Assembly: GCA_021166775.1 (NCBI GenBank)
Contig: JAJPEQ010000002.1
Location: 1-64,000, forward strand
Source of the DNA: Comamonas sp.
GTDB lineage: Bacteria; Pseudomonadota; Gammaproteobacteria; Burkholderiales; Burkholderiaceae_C
Direction of reading: 5' to 3'
DNA: 64,000 nucleotides
Positions 7,911 to 16,930 of the stretch are shown here, piece after piece. Position 1 is the stretch's first letter, and each line of letters opens with the position of its first letter. The position numbers were made by a program, and so were the translations under genes. The notes below the pieces were generated by a model that was not told the DNA's origin, made no database searches, and saw only the letters and a program-made list of their open reading frames with translations.

Positions 7911-8790
7911 CGGCACCCGCATACAGCCCGCTCAGGTATTGCCCGTAGGCGTTCTTGAGCAGCGGCTGGGCGAGTTTTTCCAACTGGGCCGAATCGATCC
8001 AGCGCTGGCGCCAGGCGATTTCCTCGGGGCAGGCGACCTTCAGGCCCTGGCGGCGCTCGATGGTGGCGATGAACTGGCTGGCCTCGAGCAGGCTTTCGTG
8101 CGTGCCCGTGTCGAGCCAGGCGTAGCCGCGGCCCATGAGCTGCACATTCAACTGGCGCTGTTCGAGGTAAAGGCGATTGAGGTCGGTGATCTCCAGCTCG
8201 CCGCGCGCCGAGGGCTTGAGGCTCTTGGCCAGATCGACGACCTGCTCGTCGTAGAAGTACAGGCCGGTGACGGCGTAGTTGGATTTGGGCCGCTGGGGTT
8301 TTTCCTCGATCGAGAGTACGCGGCCGACGCCGTCGAACTCGGCCACGCCGTAGCGTTCGGGGTCGTTGACGTGGTAGGCGAAGACGGTGGCGCCCTGAGC
8401 TTGCGCATCGGCACGCGCGAGCAGGGGCTGCAGGTCGTGGCCGTGGAAGATGTTGTCGCCCAGCACCAGCGTGCTCGGCGCGCCCGCGAGGAAGCGCTCG
8501 CCGATCAGGAAAGCCTGCGCCAGGCCGTCGGGGCTGGGCTGCACCGCATAGGACAGCGACAGACCCCACTGGCTGCCATCGCCCAGCAGCTGCTCGAAGC
8601 GCGGCGTGTCCTGCGGCGTGCTGATGATGAGGATCTCGCGGATGCCCGCGAGCATCAGCGTGCTCAGCGGGTAGTAGATCATGGGCTTGTCGTACACCGG
8701 CAGCAGCTGCTTGCTGATGGCGAGCGTGGCCGGGTGCAGGCGCGTGCCGGAGCCGCCGGCGAGGATGAGGCCTTTGCGTGTAGGTGCCAT
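7900..8790 (-). CDS. rfbA: Glucose-1-phosphate thymidylyltransferase
   Basis: This 296-residue enzyme makes dTDP-glucose from dTTP and glucose 1-phosphate, the first step of dTDP-rhamnose synthesis. The nucleotidyltransferase signature [15 protein letters not shown] is at the N-terminus, with the conserved [47 protein letters not shown] and [11 protein letters not shown]. Length is normal for RmlA. It follows rfbD by 11 bases. The stop codon falls inside a palindromic repeat, so the extreme C-terminus (GAVRG) may have been altered by its insertion. Confidence 0.96.
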   Translation of the reverse strand: MAPTRKGLILAGGSGTRLHPATLAISKQLLPVYDKPMIYYPLSTLMLAGIREILIISTPQDTPRFEQLLGDGSQWGLSLSYAVQPSPDGLAQAFLIGERFLAGAPSTLVLGDNIFHGHDLQPLLARADAQAQGATVFAYHVNDPERYGVAEFDGVGRVLSIEEKPQRPKSNYAVTGLYFYDEQVVDLAKSLKPSARGELEITDLNRLYLEQRQLNVQLMGRGYAWLDTGTHESLLEASQFIATIERRQGLKVACPEEIAWRQRWIDSAQLEKLAQPLLKNAYGQYLSGLYAGAVRG

Positions 8791-8801
8791 GACGGGTGAT
8801 C

Positions 8802-9692
8802 TCAGAAAATTTCAGCCAGCATCCGCGCCACGCCCTGCTCCCAGGGCGGCAGCACGAGACCGAAGGTGCTTTGGAATTTGGTGGTATTCAGGCGCGAGTT
8901 GTGCGGGCGCGTGGCCGGGGTGGGAAAGGCGCTGGTAGGGACGGGTGCCACTTCTTTCGCTTTGATTTGAATCGCTGGTTGCGCTTGTCTGGCTTGCGTC
9001 AGCACGTAGTTGGCATAGGCGTGCCAGTTCGTCTCGCCCGCCGCCACGCAGTGGTACAGGCCGGCGTCGGCCGGGTGCTGGCGCAGGTGGCGGATCGCAT
9101 GGGCGGTGACGTCGGCGAGCAGATCGGCGCCGGTGGGTGCGCCCCACTGGTCGTCGATGACGGTGAGACGTTCGCGCTCCTGCGCCAGACGCAGCATGGT
9201 TTTGGCGAAGTTGCCGCCGCGCGCGGCGTAGACCCAGCTGGTGCGCAGGATCAGGTGCCGACAGCCCGACGCCTGAATGAGCTGCTCGCCCTCGCGCTTG
9301 GTGGCGCCATAAACCGACAGCGGCGCGGGCGTGTCGGTTTCAAGCCAGGGCCGCTCTCCGCTGCCGTCGAACACGTAGTCGGTGCTGTAGTGCACGAGCA
9401 GCGCGCCGATGCGCGCGGCCTCCTCGGCGAGGCGCCCGGGGGTGGTGGCGTTGAGCACGCGCGCGCGCTCGGGCTCGGCCTCGGCCTTGTCCACGGCGGT
9501 GTGCGCGGCGGCATTGACGATGACGTCGGGGCGCAGTTCGCGCACGGTCCGGGCGACGTCCTCGGGATGGGAGAAGTCGCCGCAGTGCCCGGCACTGCCC
9601 GAGCCGAGCGCCGTGACGCGGCCAAGGACGGCCAGGCTGCGCTGCAGCTCCCAGCCGACCTGGCCCCCCTTGCCGAAGAGCAGGATGTTCAT
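8802..9692 (-). CDS. rfbD: dTDP-4-dehydrorhamnose reductase
   Basis: This 296-residue short-chain reductase makes the final step to dTDP-L-rhamnose. The N-terminus [18 protein letters not shown] carries the nucleotide-binding GxxGxx[24 protein letters not shown] (the Tyr-X3-Lys pair) and [12 protein letters not shown] are RmlD motifs. The start at 9692 overlaps the rfbB stop as ATGA; a longer in-frame start at 9719 would lie inside rfbB and does not match the family N-terminus. Confidence 0.96.
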   Translation of the reverse strand: MNILLFGKGGQVGWELQRSLAVLGRVTALGSGSAGHCGDFSHPEDVARTVRELRPDVIVNAAAHTAVDKAEAEPERARVLNATTPGRLAEEAARIGALLVHYSTDYVFDGSGERPWLETDTPAPLSVYGATKREGEQLIQASGCRHLILRTSWVYAARGGNFAKTMLRLAQERERLTVIDDQWGAPTGADLLADVTAHAIRHLRQHPADAGLYHCVAAGETNWHAYANYVLTQARQAQPAIQIKAKEVAPVPTSAFPTPATRPHNSRLNTTKFQSTFGLVLPPWEQGVARMLAEIF

Positions 9693-10750
9693 GCCGTTGC
9701 GTACTGCTGAGCCACCCACTCACGGTAGGCGCCGGACTGCACCTGCGCCACCCACTCGGGGTGATCGAGATACCACTGCACGGTCTTGCGGATGCCGGTG
9801 TCGAAGGTCTCGGCCGGGCGCCAGCCGAGTTCGCGCTCGATCTTGCCCGCGTCGATCGCGTAGCGCCGGTCGTGCCCGGGGCGGTCCTTGACGTGGGTGA
9901 TCTGGCTGGCGTAGGGCCGGCCGTCGGCGCGCGGGCGCAGTTCGCCCAGCAGCGCGCAGATGCCCTGCACGATGCGCAGGTTGGTCATCTCGTTGTGGCC
10001 GCCGATGTTGTAGGTTTCACCCGGCCTGCCCGCTTCGAGCACGCGGCGGATGGCGCCGCAGTGGTCGCCCACGTAGAGCCAGTCGCGCACCTGCTGGCCG
10101 TCGCCGTAGATCGGGAGATCCTTGCCCGCGAGGGCGTTGACGATGACCAGCGGAATGAGCTTTTCGGGGAACTGCAGCGGGCCGTAGTTGTTGCTGCAGT
10201 TGGTGGTGAGCACCGGCAGGCCGTAGGTGTGGTGCCAGGCGCGCACCAGGTGGTCGCTGGCGGCCTTGCTGGCCGAATACGGGCTGTTGGGCAGGGTGTT
10301 GTGCTGCTCGGTGAAGGCCGGGTCGGTGGGCGAGAGCGTGCCGTAGACCTCGTCGGTGGAGACGTGCAGGAAGCGAAATGCTTCTTTTTCAGGAGCTGGC
10401 AGCGCTTGCCAGTATTGCCTTGCAGCCTCCAAAAGCCTGAAAGTACCGACGACGTTGGTCTGGATGAAGTCCTCGGGGCCGTGGATGGAGCGGTCCACAT
10501 GGCTCTCGGCTGCGAAATGCACGATGGCGCGGGGCTGATGCTCGGCCAGCAGGCGCTCGAGCAGTGCGCGGTCGGCGATGTCGCCGTGCACGAAGACGTG
10601 GCGCGCGTCGCCCTGCAGGCGGTCCAGGTTGTGCAGATTGCCCGCGTAGGTGAGCTTGTCGAGAGTGACGACGCCTTCGCCCGTCTGCGCGAGCCAGTCG
10701 AGGATGAAGTTGGCGCCGATGAAGCCGGCGCCGCCGGTGACGAGGATCAT
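9689..10750 (-). CDS. rfbB: dTDP-glucose 4,6-dehydratase
   Basis: This 353-residue NAD-dependent extended short-chain enzyme converts dTDP-glucose to dTDP-4-keto-6-deoxyglucose. [16 protein letters not shown] is the Rossmann motif; [19 protein letters not shown] and the [10 protein letters not shown] (Tyr-X3-Lys) motif are characteristic of RmlB. It leads the rfbB-D-A-C cluster on the minus strand. No glycosyltransferase or polysaccharide export gene is near, so the sugar's destination cannot be read from this window. Confidence 0.97.
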   Translation of the reverse strand: MILVTGGAGFIGANFILDWLAQTGEGVVTLDKLTYAGNLHNLDRLQGDARHVFVHGDIADRALLERLLAEHQPRAIVHFAAESHVDRSIHGPEDFIQTNVVGTFRLLEAARQYWQALPAPEKEAFRFLHVSTDEVYGTLSPTDPAFTEQHNTLPNSPYSASKAASDHLVRAWHHTYGLPVLTTNCSNNYGPLQFPEKLIPLVIVNALAGKDLPIYGDGQQVRDWLYVGDHCGAIRRVLEAGRPGETYNIGGHNEMTNLRIVQGICALLGELRPRADGRPYASQITHVKDRPGHDRRYAIDAGKIERELGWRPAETFDTGIRKTVQWYLDHPEWVAQVQSGAYREWVAQQYATA

Positions 10751-10779
10751 GAAGCAGGCTTGGGGGCTGGGAAACGGCG

Positions 10780-10785
10780 ATTATC
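10780..10785 (-). promoter_or_regulatory. Possible -10 box for the rfb operon
   Basis: In the 70-base gap between coaX and rfbB, GATAAT reads on the minus strand about 30 bases before the rfbB start. The hexamer 17 bases further upstream (ATGGTA) is a poor -35, so this is only a weak candidate. Confidence 0.3.
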
Positions 10786-10820
10786 GTCATGTGCGCTCCC
10801 GATACCATCGCGCGAAGGCA

Positions 10821-11591
10821 TCAGGGCGAGGCAAAGCGCCGCGCGGCGATCTCCAGCAGGCCGTCGAAGATCAGGTTCTCCACGAGCTCGAACGGCCGCG
10901 TCATGCTGGGCATCATCTTCCAGCCCGCGCCGCCGGTCATGACGCAGGCGGGCTCCTGCCCGGTGCGCGCCTTCAGGTGCTGCCAGATGCGCTCGACCGC
11001 GCCCGCGATGGCGTAGGTGCCGCCGCTCGTGAGCGCGTCGCTGGTGTTGGTGGGAAATTCGCGCACCTCGCCCGTGGGCACGCTCAGACCGGCCGTGCCC
11101 GCTTCCAGGGCGCGCAGCATGATGCCGTGGCCGGGCAGGATCAGACCGCCGAGAAAGCGCCCCTCCCCGTCGATCGCCTCCACCGTGACGGCCGTGCCCA
11201 CCATGACGAGCACGATGGGCCGCGCCGGGCCCTGCGCGAGCACGTGGTGGCGCGCGCCTATCATGGCCACCCAGCGGTCGGCCCCCAGGCGCGCCGGATG
11301 GTCGTAGCCGTTGATGACGCCCGCCTCCTCGGCGCTCGGCACCACCCAGTGGGGCGAGACGTCCCAGGCGTCCATCTGCTCTTCGATGATGCGCTTGATC
11401 GCATCGGCCGCGACGACGCAGCCCAGCACATGAGCGGGCTGAGGCAACTGGGCCCAGGCGCCTTCACCGAGACGGTGCACGTGGTCGAGGAACTCGACAC
11501 CATGGGCCAGTGTGGCCGCGCCCGGCCGCGCGGCATCGAACAGCGCCCATTTCAGGCGCGTGTTGCCCACGTCGATCGCGAGAAAGCTCAT
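10821..11591 (-). CDS. coaX: Type III pantothenate kinase
   Basis: This 256-residue cytoplasmic kinase phosphorylates pantothenate, the first step of coenzyme A synthesis. It has the CoaX acetate/sugar-kinase-fold motifs: [17 protein letters not shown] (phosphate 1), [26 protein letters not shown] (phosphate 2), and [15 protein letters not shown]. It is separated by about 100 bases from the YgjP-type gene upstream. No birA gene adjoins it here, although birA-coaX pairs are common in related bacteria (from memory). Confidence 0.95.
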   Translation of the reverse strand: MSFLAIDVGNTRLKWALFDAARPGAATLAHGVEFLDHVHRLGEGAWAQLPQPAHVLGCVVAADAIKRIIEEQMDAWDVSPHWVVPSAEEAGVINGYDHPARLGADRWVAMIGARHHVLAQGPARPIVLVMVGTAVTVEAIDGEGRFLGGLILPGHGIMLRALEAGTAGLSVPTGEVREFPTNTSDALTSGGTYAIAGAVERIWQHLKARTGQEPACVMTGGAGWKMMPSMTRPFELVENLIFDGLLEIAARRFASP

Positions 11592-11690
11592 GGGGGGCGA
11601 TTATGAAGAAAAACCACGCCCGGCCGAATGCACGCACGCCAAATGTCAATCGTCGTCTCGCGGACAGCAACGGGCGGCGGCTTCATTGAA

Positions 11691-12401
11691 CTATTGCCAC
11701 TGCGGCGCCGTGCTCTCGCGCAGTTCGCGGCGCAGCCGCGCGTGATCGGGCACCACGCTCTCGACGATGGCCCAGAAGCGCGGGCCGTGGTTCATCTCGC
11801 GCAGGTGCGCGAGTTCGTGCGCCACCACGTAGTCGATGAGCGCCGGGCGGTAGTGCAGCAGGCGCCAGTTCAGGCGCACGACGCCGCTGGCCGAGGCGCT
11901 GCCCCAGCGCGTGGCGGCGCTCGTGAGCATGAGGCGCGCGGGCTGCACCGTCAGCTGCGGTGCGTAATGGGCGACGCGGGCCGCGAAATGCAGGCGCGCC
12001 TCGCGCTGCATCCACGCCTGCACGCGGGCGCGAACGGTCTCGAAGGGGGCCTCGGCGGGCAGGCCCACCTCCAGAACGCTGCCCGCGATGCACGGCGCAC
12101 GGTGCGTATTGCCCAGGCGCAGGGTCAGCGCCTGCCCCAGCCAGGGCAGCACGCCGCCCGAGGCCCAGACGATGCGCGCCGCGTTCTGGCGTGCCTCGCG
12201 CTCGCGCACGTCGGCGAGCTTGCGCACGATCCAGTGCTGCTTGTCCCGCAGGGCGGTTTCGATCACGGCCAGCGTCGCCCAGCCGGGGGCGCGCACGCGC
12301 AGCCCCTCGGGCCCGATGGTGAAGCCGATGCTGCGCCGGCGCGCGCGTTCCAGCCGGTAGGCGACGAGGCCGCCCGCGAGCAGCGCCTGACGCTCGCTCA
12401 T
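11691..12401 (-). CDS. YgjP-like zinc metallopeptidase (DUF45/M48-type)
   Basis: This 236-residue soluble protein belongs to the YgjP/DUF45 family. The zinc motif is VAHELAHLREMNHGPRFW near residues 195-210 (HExxH plus a downstream His), and the region RWGSASASGVVRLNWRLLHYRP just before it is the family signature. The substrate is unknown for most members; E. coli YgjP has been linked to stress phenotypes but that is not strong evidence of function here. The ATG at 12401 overlaps the plsC stop as ATGA, which decided the start over an upstream in-frame ATG at 12446. Confidence 0.85.
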   Translation of the reverse strand: MSERQALLAGGLVAYRLERARRRSIGFTIGPEGLRVRAPGWATLAVIETALRDKQHWIVRKLADVREREARQNAARIVWASGGVLPWLGQALTLRLGNTHRAPCIAGSVLEVGLPAEAPFETVRARVQAWMQREARLHFAARVAHYAPQLTVQPARLMLTSAATRWGSASASGVVRLNWRLLHYRPALIDYVVAHELAHLREMNHGPRFWAIVESVVPDHARLRRELRESTAPQWQ

Positions 12402-13138
12402 GTGTAGGCTTCGGGGTCCAGGCGCCGCATCTCGGCCTCGATCCACGCCTGCACCTCGTGCGTGAGCTCGTCGGCCTTGCGCCCGGTGCTGGCGATCGGC
12501 GCGCCGATGGAGACATCGACAATGCCGGGGCGCTTGATGAAGCCGCCCTTGGGCCAGACGCGCCCCGAGGTGACGGCCACCGGCACCACGGGCACGCCCG
12601 CCTCGATCGCCAGGCGCGCGCCGCTCACCATGTACTTGCCGACGTGGCCGCGCGGCGTGCGCGTGCCCTCGGGGAACATCACCACCCAGACGCCCTGGCC
12701 CAGCAGGCGCCGACCCTGCTTGATGACGCGCACGAAGGCGCGCGCGGGGTGGCCTCGGTCGATGTGGATCATGTCCATGCAGGCCATGGACCAGCCGAAG
12801 AAGGGGATGTAGAGCAGCTCCTTCTTGAACACGTAGGCCACGCGTCGGGGCATGATGGCGGGCATGAGGAAGGTTTCATACGCCGACTGGTGCTTGACGA
12901 GCAGCACCACGCCCTGCCTGGGGTCGGTGGGCAGGTTCTCCATGCCGACGACGCGCCGGCGGATGCCCATGAGCGGGCGCGCGCTGTCGGTCGCCAGCGC
13001 CAGCCAGGCGCGCGCGGGCACGTAGCTGGCGCGCGCGCCGCCGCCCAGCAGCCGCGCCAGCAGGACGGCGAGCGTGTACGGAACCACCGTGACGGCGAGC
13101 ACCAGCAGGTAGAGGACGGAGCGGATCAGCGCCATCAT
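12398..13138 (-). CDS. plsC: 1-acyl-sn-glycerol-3-phosphate acyltransferase
   Basis: This 246-residue membrane enzyme acylates lysophosphatidic acid to phosphatidic acid. An N-terminal hydrophobic segment (LIRSVLYLLVLAVTVVPYTL) anchors it. The acyltransferase motifs are KHQSAYETF (an HX4E variant of the usual HX4D), FPEGTRTPRGHVG (glycerol phosphate binding) and VPVVPVAVTSG. It begins seven bases after the glyS stop and has no visible Shine-Dalgarno, so translation is probably coupled to glyS. A second ATG three bases in is equally possible. Confidence 0.92.
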   Translation of the reverse strand: MMALIRSVLYLLVLAVTVVPYTLAVLLARLLGGGARASYVPARAWLALATDSARPLMGIRRRVVGMENLPTDPRQGVVLLVKHQSAYETFLMPAIMPRRVAYVFKKELLYIPFFGWSMACMDMIHIDRGHPARAFVRVIKQGRRLLGQGVWVVMFPEGTRTPRGHVGKYMVSGARLAIEAGVPVVPVAVTSGRVWPKGGFIKRPGIVDVSIGAPIASTGRKADELTHEVQAWIEAEMRRLDPEAYT

Positions 13139-13145
13139 GCGAGGC

Positions 13146-15311
13146 TCAGGCCGCGAGGCGCGAGAGATCGGCCACGCGGTTCATCGCGTCGTGCAGGGTC
13201 TTGAGCAGGCCCAGGCGGTTGGCGCGCAGGGCAGCCTCTTCGGCGTTGACCATGACGTGCTCGAAGAACGCATCGACCGGCGCGCGCAGCGCGGCGAGCG
13301 TCTTCAGGCTCGCGGTGTAGTCGCCCTGCTTGAACTGCGCGTCGGCCTGGGGCGCCAGGCGCAGCAGCGCCGCATGCAGGTCTTTTTCGGCCGCCTCGTG
13401 CAGCAACTGCGCCGCGACGTGCGCCTGAACGTCACCCGCCTTCTTGAGGATGTTGGTCACGCGCTTGTTGGCGCTGGCGAGCGCCGGAGCCTCGGGCAGC
13501 GCGGCGAAGGCGCGCACCGCGTCCAGGCGCGGCGCGACCTGCGCCAGATGCTGTGGATGCAGCGCCAGCACGGCGTCGACTTCCTGCGCGCTGTAGCCCT
13601 GCTCGCGCAGGCTGCCCGCCAGGCGCTCGTAGATGAAGCTGGAGAGCTCGGCCGTGGGGTTGGTGATTTTGGCTCCAAACGCAGGCAAGGTATGCGCAAG
13701 CAGCTCTTGCAATGAGAGCGGCAAATCCTTTTCGACCAGCATGCGGATCACGCCCAGCGCATGACGGCGCAGCGCGAACGGGTCGCGGTCGCCCGTGGGC
13801 GGGTTGCCGGTGCCGAACATGCCGACCAGGGTTTCGAGCTTGTCCGCGAGCGCCACCACCACGCCCACGGTCTCGCGCGGCAGGCTGTCGCCGGCAAAGC
13901 GCGGCTTGTAGTGGTCCTCGATGGCGTGCGCCACTTCATCGGGCAGGCCGTCGTTGACCGCGTAGTAGGCGCCCATGACGCCCTGCAGCTCGGGGAACTC
14001 ACCCACCATGTCGGTCACGAGGTCGGTCTTGGCGAGCAACGCGGCGTTGTCGATGCAGGTGAGGAGCCAGTCTTCGGCGATCTCGCCCTCGCTCGTCTGC
14101 AGGAGCGCGTTGGCGTGCGTCAGGTGCGCGAAGAGCTGGCTGCCGATGGCCCTGGCGATGGCGCGCACGCGCTGCACGCGCTCGCCCTGGGTGCCGAGCT
14201 GGTTGTGATAGACCACCCGGGCCAGTTGCGGCACGCGGCTGGCCAGCGTCTTCTTGCGGTCCTGGTCGAAGAAGAACTTGGCGTCCGCCAGGCGCGGGCG
14301 CACCACGCGCTCGTTGCCCGCGATCACCGCGCTCGCGTCGTCGGGGCGGATGTTGCTCACGACGAGGAAGCGGTGGGTGAGCCTGCCCGCCGCGTCCAGC
14401 AGCGGAAAGTACTTCTGGTTGGCCTTCATCGTGAGGATCAGGCACTCCTGCGGCACCGCGAGGTATTCCCGATCGAACTGGCACACGAGCACGTTCGGGC
14501 GCTCGACCAGCGCCGTCACCTCGTCGAGCAGCGCCTCGTCCTCGATGGCCCGCGCGCCGCCACCCACCTGCGCCGCAGCGGCGACGATCTGGCGTTGGAC
14601 TTCAGCGCGGCGCTCGGCGAAGCGGGCGATCACCGCGCCCTGCTCGCGCAGCACGTCGGCGTACTGGTCGGCGTGCGCGATCTCGATCGGGTCGCGCGCC
14701 GCCTCGAAGCGGTGGCCGTGCGTGGCGCGCCCGGCCGTCAGGCCCAGCGCCTGCACCGGCACCACCTGCGCGCCGTGCAGCGCGACCAGCCCGTGCGCCG
14801 GGCGCACGAAGTGCACGCTGCTCCAGCCATCGGCGAGTTGATAGCGCATGACCTTGGGGATGGGCAGCCGGGCAATCGCCTCGTCGAGTGCCTTCTGCAC
14901 GCCTTCGGCCAGCACCGCACCACGCACCGTGCTGTGCAAATGCAGCACGGGCGCCTTGCCATCATCGACGCGTTCGAGCCCAGGGACCACGGACGCATCC
15001 GCGCCCAGCGCCGCGAGCTTCTTGAGCAGCGCGGGCGTGGGCTGGCCGTCGGGCGTGAGGCCCACGCTCACGGGCATGAGCTTGTGCGACACCGCCCTGT
15101 CCTCGGCCTGCGCGCGCACCGCCGTGACGTGCACCGCCAGCCGCCGCGGCGTGGCGTAGGCCGTGGGGCGCGAGCCCTCGGTCGTCAGGCCCTGCCCGAC
15201 GAGCTGCTGGTGCAGCACCTCGGCAAAGGCCTCGCCCAGATGGCGCAGCGCCTTGGGGGGCAGTTCTTCGACAAAGAGTTCGACGAGCAGGGAATCGGTT
15301 GTCATATCCAT
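13146..15311 (-). CDS. glyS: Glycine--tRNA ligase beta subunit
   Basis: This 721-residue subunit pairs with GlyQ to form the bacterial alpha2-beta2 glycyl-tRNA synthetase, which charges tRNA-Gly. LLVELFVEELPPKALRHLGEAF at the N-terminus and the long central segments (ECLILTMKANQKYFPLLD, DPFALRRHALGVIRMLVE, a C-terminal anticodon-binding-like DALR region) are typical GlyS. The start at 15311 has AAGG six bases upstream; an internal ATG at 15305 is a close alternative. It lies 111 bases downstream of glyQ, a gap filled with GC-rich hairpins. Confidence 0.96.
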   Translation of the reverse strand: MDMTTDSLLVELFVEELPPKALRHLGEAFAEVLHQQLVGQGLTTEGSRPTAYATPRRLAVHVTAVRAQAEDRAVSHKLMPVSVGLTPDGQPTPALLKKLAALGADASVVPGLERVDDGKAPVLHLHSTVRGAVLAEGVQKALDEAIARLPIPKVMRYQLADGWSSVHFVRPAHGLVALHGAQVVPVQALGLTAGRATHGHRFEAARDPIEIAHADQYADVLREQGAVIARFAERRAEVQRQIVAAAAQVGGGARAIEDEALLDEVTALVERPNVLVCQFDREYLAVPQECLILTMKANQKYFPLLDAAGRLTHRFLVVSNIRPDDASAVIAGNERVVRPRLADAKFFFDQDRKKTLASRVPQLARVVYHNQLGTQGERVQRVRAIARAIGSQLFAHLTHANALLQTSEGEIAEDWLLTCIDNAALLAKTDLVTDMVGEFPELQGVMGAYYAVNDGLPDEVAHAIEDHYKPRFAGDSLPRETVGVVVALADKLETLVGMFGTGNPPTGDRDPFALRRHALGVIRMLVEKDLPLSLQELLAHTLPAFGAKITNPTAELSSFIYERLAGSLREQGYSAQEVDAVLALHPQHLAQVAPRLDAVRAFAALPEAPALASANKRVTNILKKAGDVQAHVAAQLLHEAAEKDLHAALLRLAPQADAQFKQGDYTASLKTLAALRAPVDAFFEHVMVNAEEAALRANRLGLLKTLHDAMNRVADLSRLAA

Positions 15312-15325
15312 TCATCACCTTGGCT

Positions 15326-15413
15326 CCCTCCCCCACTGGGGAGGGTCGGGGCGGGGGCCGGCGCGGGGTCGTTCGCCAGCAGCCCCATCCCTGCCTTCCC
15401 CAGCGGGGGAAGG
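15326..15413. repeat. Paired GC-rich hairpins between glyQ and glyS
   Basis: CCCTCCCC-CACT-GGGGAGGG (15326-15345) and CCTTCCCC-AGCG-GGGGAAGG (15394-15413) are two perfect 8-bp hairpins joined by a G/C-rich linker. The second is followed, reading from glyQ, by the same T/C-rich tract that follows lpdV, next to the hairpins at 16865-16921, so these appear to be copies of one intergenic repeat. Confidence 0.65.
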
Positions 15414-15422
15414 AAAGAAAAT

Positions 15423-16376
15423 TCAGGCTGCCTTTTTCTGCGGGCGCTGCGCGGCCTTGGCGAGTTCCGCCAGCACCTCCTCGGCGTGCGCGCGCGGCGC
15501 CATCGGAAAGCCCAGGCGCGCGCGGCTGTCCAGGTAGCACTTGGCGACGCCCCGCGCGAGGTTGCGGATGCGCGCGATGTAGGCCGCGCGCTCGGTCACC
15601 GAAATCGCGCCGCGCGCATCGAGCAGATTGAAGGTGTGCGCGGCCTTCAGCACCTGCTCGTAGGCGGGCAGCGAGAGCTCGGCCGCCATCAGGTGCCGAG
15701 CCTGCTTCTCGTGCGCGTCGAACGCAGTGAAGAGAAAGGCCGCATCGGAGTGCTCGAAGTTGTAGGTGGACTGCTCGACCTCGTTCTGGTGGTAGACGTC
15801 ACCGTACGTCAGCTTCGATCCGTCAGGCCCCTCGGTCCAGGTCAGGTTGTAGACGTTGTCCACGCCCTGCAGGTACATCGCCAGGCGTTCCAGCCCGTAG
15901 GTGATCTCGCCCGTGGCGGGCTTGCAGTCGATGCCGCCCACCTGCTGGAAATAGGTGAACTGCGTCACCTCCATGCCGTTGAGCCAGACCTCCCAACCCA
16001 GACCCCAGGCGCCGAGCGTGGGGTTTTCCCAGTCGTCCTCGACGAAGCGGATGTCGTTTTGCCTGAGATCGAAACCCAGCGCCTGAAGGCTGCCCAGGTA
16101 CAGATCCAGGATGTTGGCCGGCGCGGGCTTGAGGACCACCTGGTACTGGTAGTAGTGCTGCAGGCGGTTGGGGTTGTCGCCATAGCGCCCGTCCTTGGGC
16201 CGGCGGCTGGGCTGCACGTAGGCAGCTTTCCAGGGCTCGGGGCCCAGGGCACGCAGGAAGGTGGCGGTGTGCGATGTACCGGCGCCGACTTCCATGTCGT
16301 AGGGCTGCAGCAACGCGCAGCCCTGGGCGGCCCAGTAGGTCTGGAGGCGGAGGATGATGTCTTGAAAGGTCTGCAT
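15423..16376 (-). CDS. glyQ: Glycine--tRNA ligase alpha subunit
   Basis: This 317-residue catalytic subunit activates glycine and, with GlyS, charges tRNA-Gly. [60 protein letters not shown] and [20 protein letters not shown] are near-invariant GlyQ blocks. The start at 16376 matches the family N-terminus; the open frame continues upstream through repeat sequence only because of base composition. The 550-base region before it is repeat-rich and should contain its promoter, which I could not identify. Confidence 0.97.
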   Translation of the reverse strand: MQTFQDIILRLQTYWAAQGCALLQPYDMEVGAGTSHTATFLRALGPEPWKAAYVQPSRRPKDGRYGDNPNRLQHYYQYQVVLKPAPANILDLYLGSLQALGFDLRQNDIRFVEDDWENPTLGAWGLGWEVWLNGMEVTQFTYFQQVGGIDCKPATGEITYGLERLAMYLQGVDNVYNLTWTEGPDGSKLTYGDVYHQNEVEQSTYNFEHSDAAFLFTAFDAHEKQARHLMAAELSLPAYEQVLKAAHTFNLLDARGAISVTERAAYIARIRNLARGVAKCYLDSRARLGFPMAPRAHAEEVLAELAKAAQRPQKKAA

Positions 16377-16479
16377 GCGGGGAGGCTGGTGTCGTGTGGG
16401 TTGGGACACACGTGAATCCGCGATTTTAGGCGGTAGGGGTTTCTGTTGAGGTTCTGCCTTGTTTAAGGGTGGGCGCCGG

Positions 16480-16800
16480 GATGTGCGCCCGGCGGCGCAC
16501 CGTTTCATTTTTGGTGTGGTGCTTGCACAGGCCTCTTCGGGGGCCCCTCTGCCCGTGCCGAGAAGCGCAGAGCGCGGGGCGGGCAGGCGCCGCAGGACGC
16601 CTGCCTTCGTGAACTGACTTGCCGCATCTGTGCGAGCGCAGCGCTTGCGCGAAGCGAGTGATGCGGCACGCCACGCGTTCGAGCATCGCAGGTTGCCCTG
16701 AAGCGAAGCGCAGGGGACACGGGCAGCGGGGCCGCCTTTTCTTTGCTTACTTTCTTTTGGCGAAGCAAAAGAAAGTGAGTCGCCCGCCGGGGGTGAAATC
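16480..16800. repeat. Long intergenic repeat-like element with a near-perfect 14-bp hairpin
   Basis: The 553-base gene-free stretch 16377-16930 is mostly made of this element. It contains several inverted segments (for example GTGCGCCCGGCGGCGCAC near 16480-16498) and ends with the hairpin CTTACTTTCTTTTG / CAAAAGAAAGTGAG at 16746-16759 and 16766-16779, loop GCGAAG, one mismatch. Translations of similar sequence turn up as spurious short proteins in many proteobacterial genomes (from memory), which suggests a dispersed family. I find no credible gene in it. Confidence 0.55.
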
Positions 16801-16850
16801 CCGGCCGACGATGCCTGCAGGCAGCACACGTAACGCGAAAGCCGCAAGCC

Positions 16851-16921
16851 CCTCACCCCAACCCTCTCCCGAGAGGGGCGAGGGAGCGAGCCCCCACCCC
16901 AACCTCCCCCAGAGGGGGAGG
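16851..16921. repeat. GC-rich hairpin repeat at the lpdV 3' end
   Basis: CCCTCTCCC-GA-GAGGGGCGAGGG (about 16862-16884) and CCTCCCCC-AGA-GGGGGAGG (16903-16921) are strong hairpins about 10 bases past the lpdV stop on the minus strand. They resemble the pair at 15326-15413 after glyQ. They may act as terminators or RNA-stabilising stems, but there is no U-run beyond them. Confidence 0.6.
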
Positions 16922-16930
16922 AGAAAGACA

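Noticed and set aside
11592-11690. Promoter for coaX from a perfect TTGACA on the minus strand
   Set aside because: No -10 hexamer is found at 15-19 bases from it.
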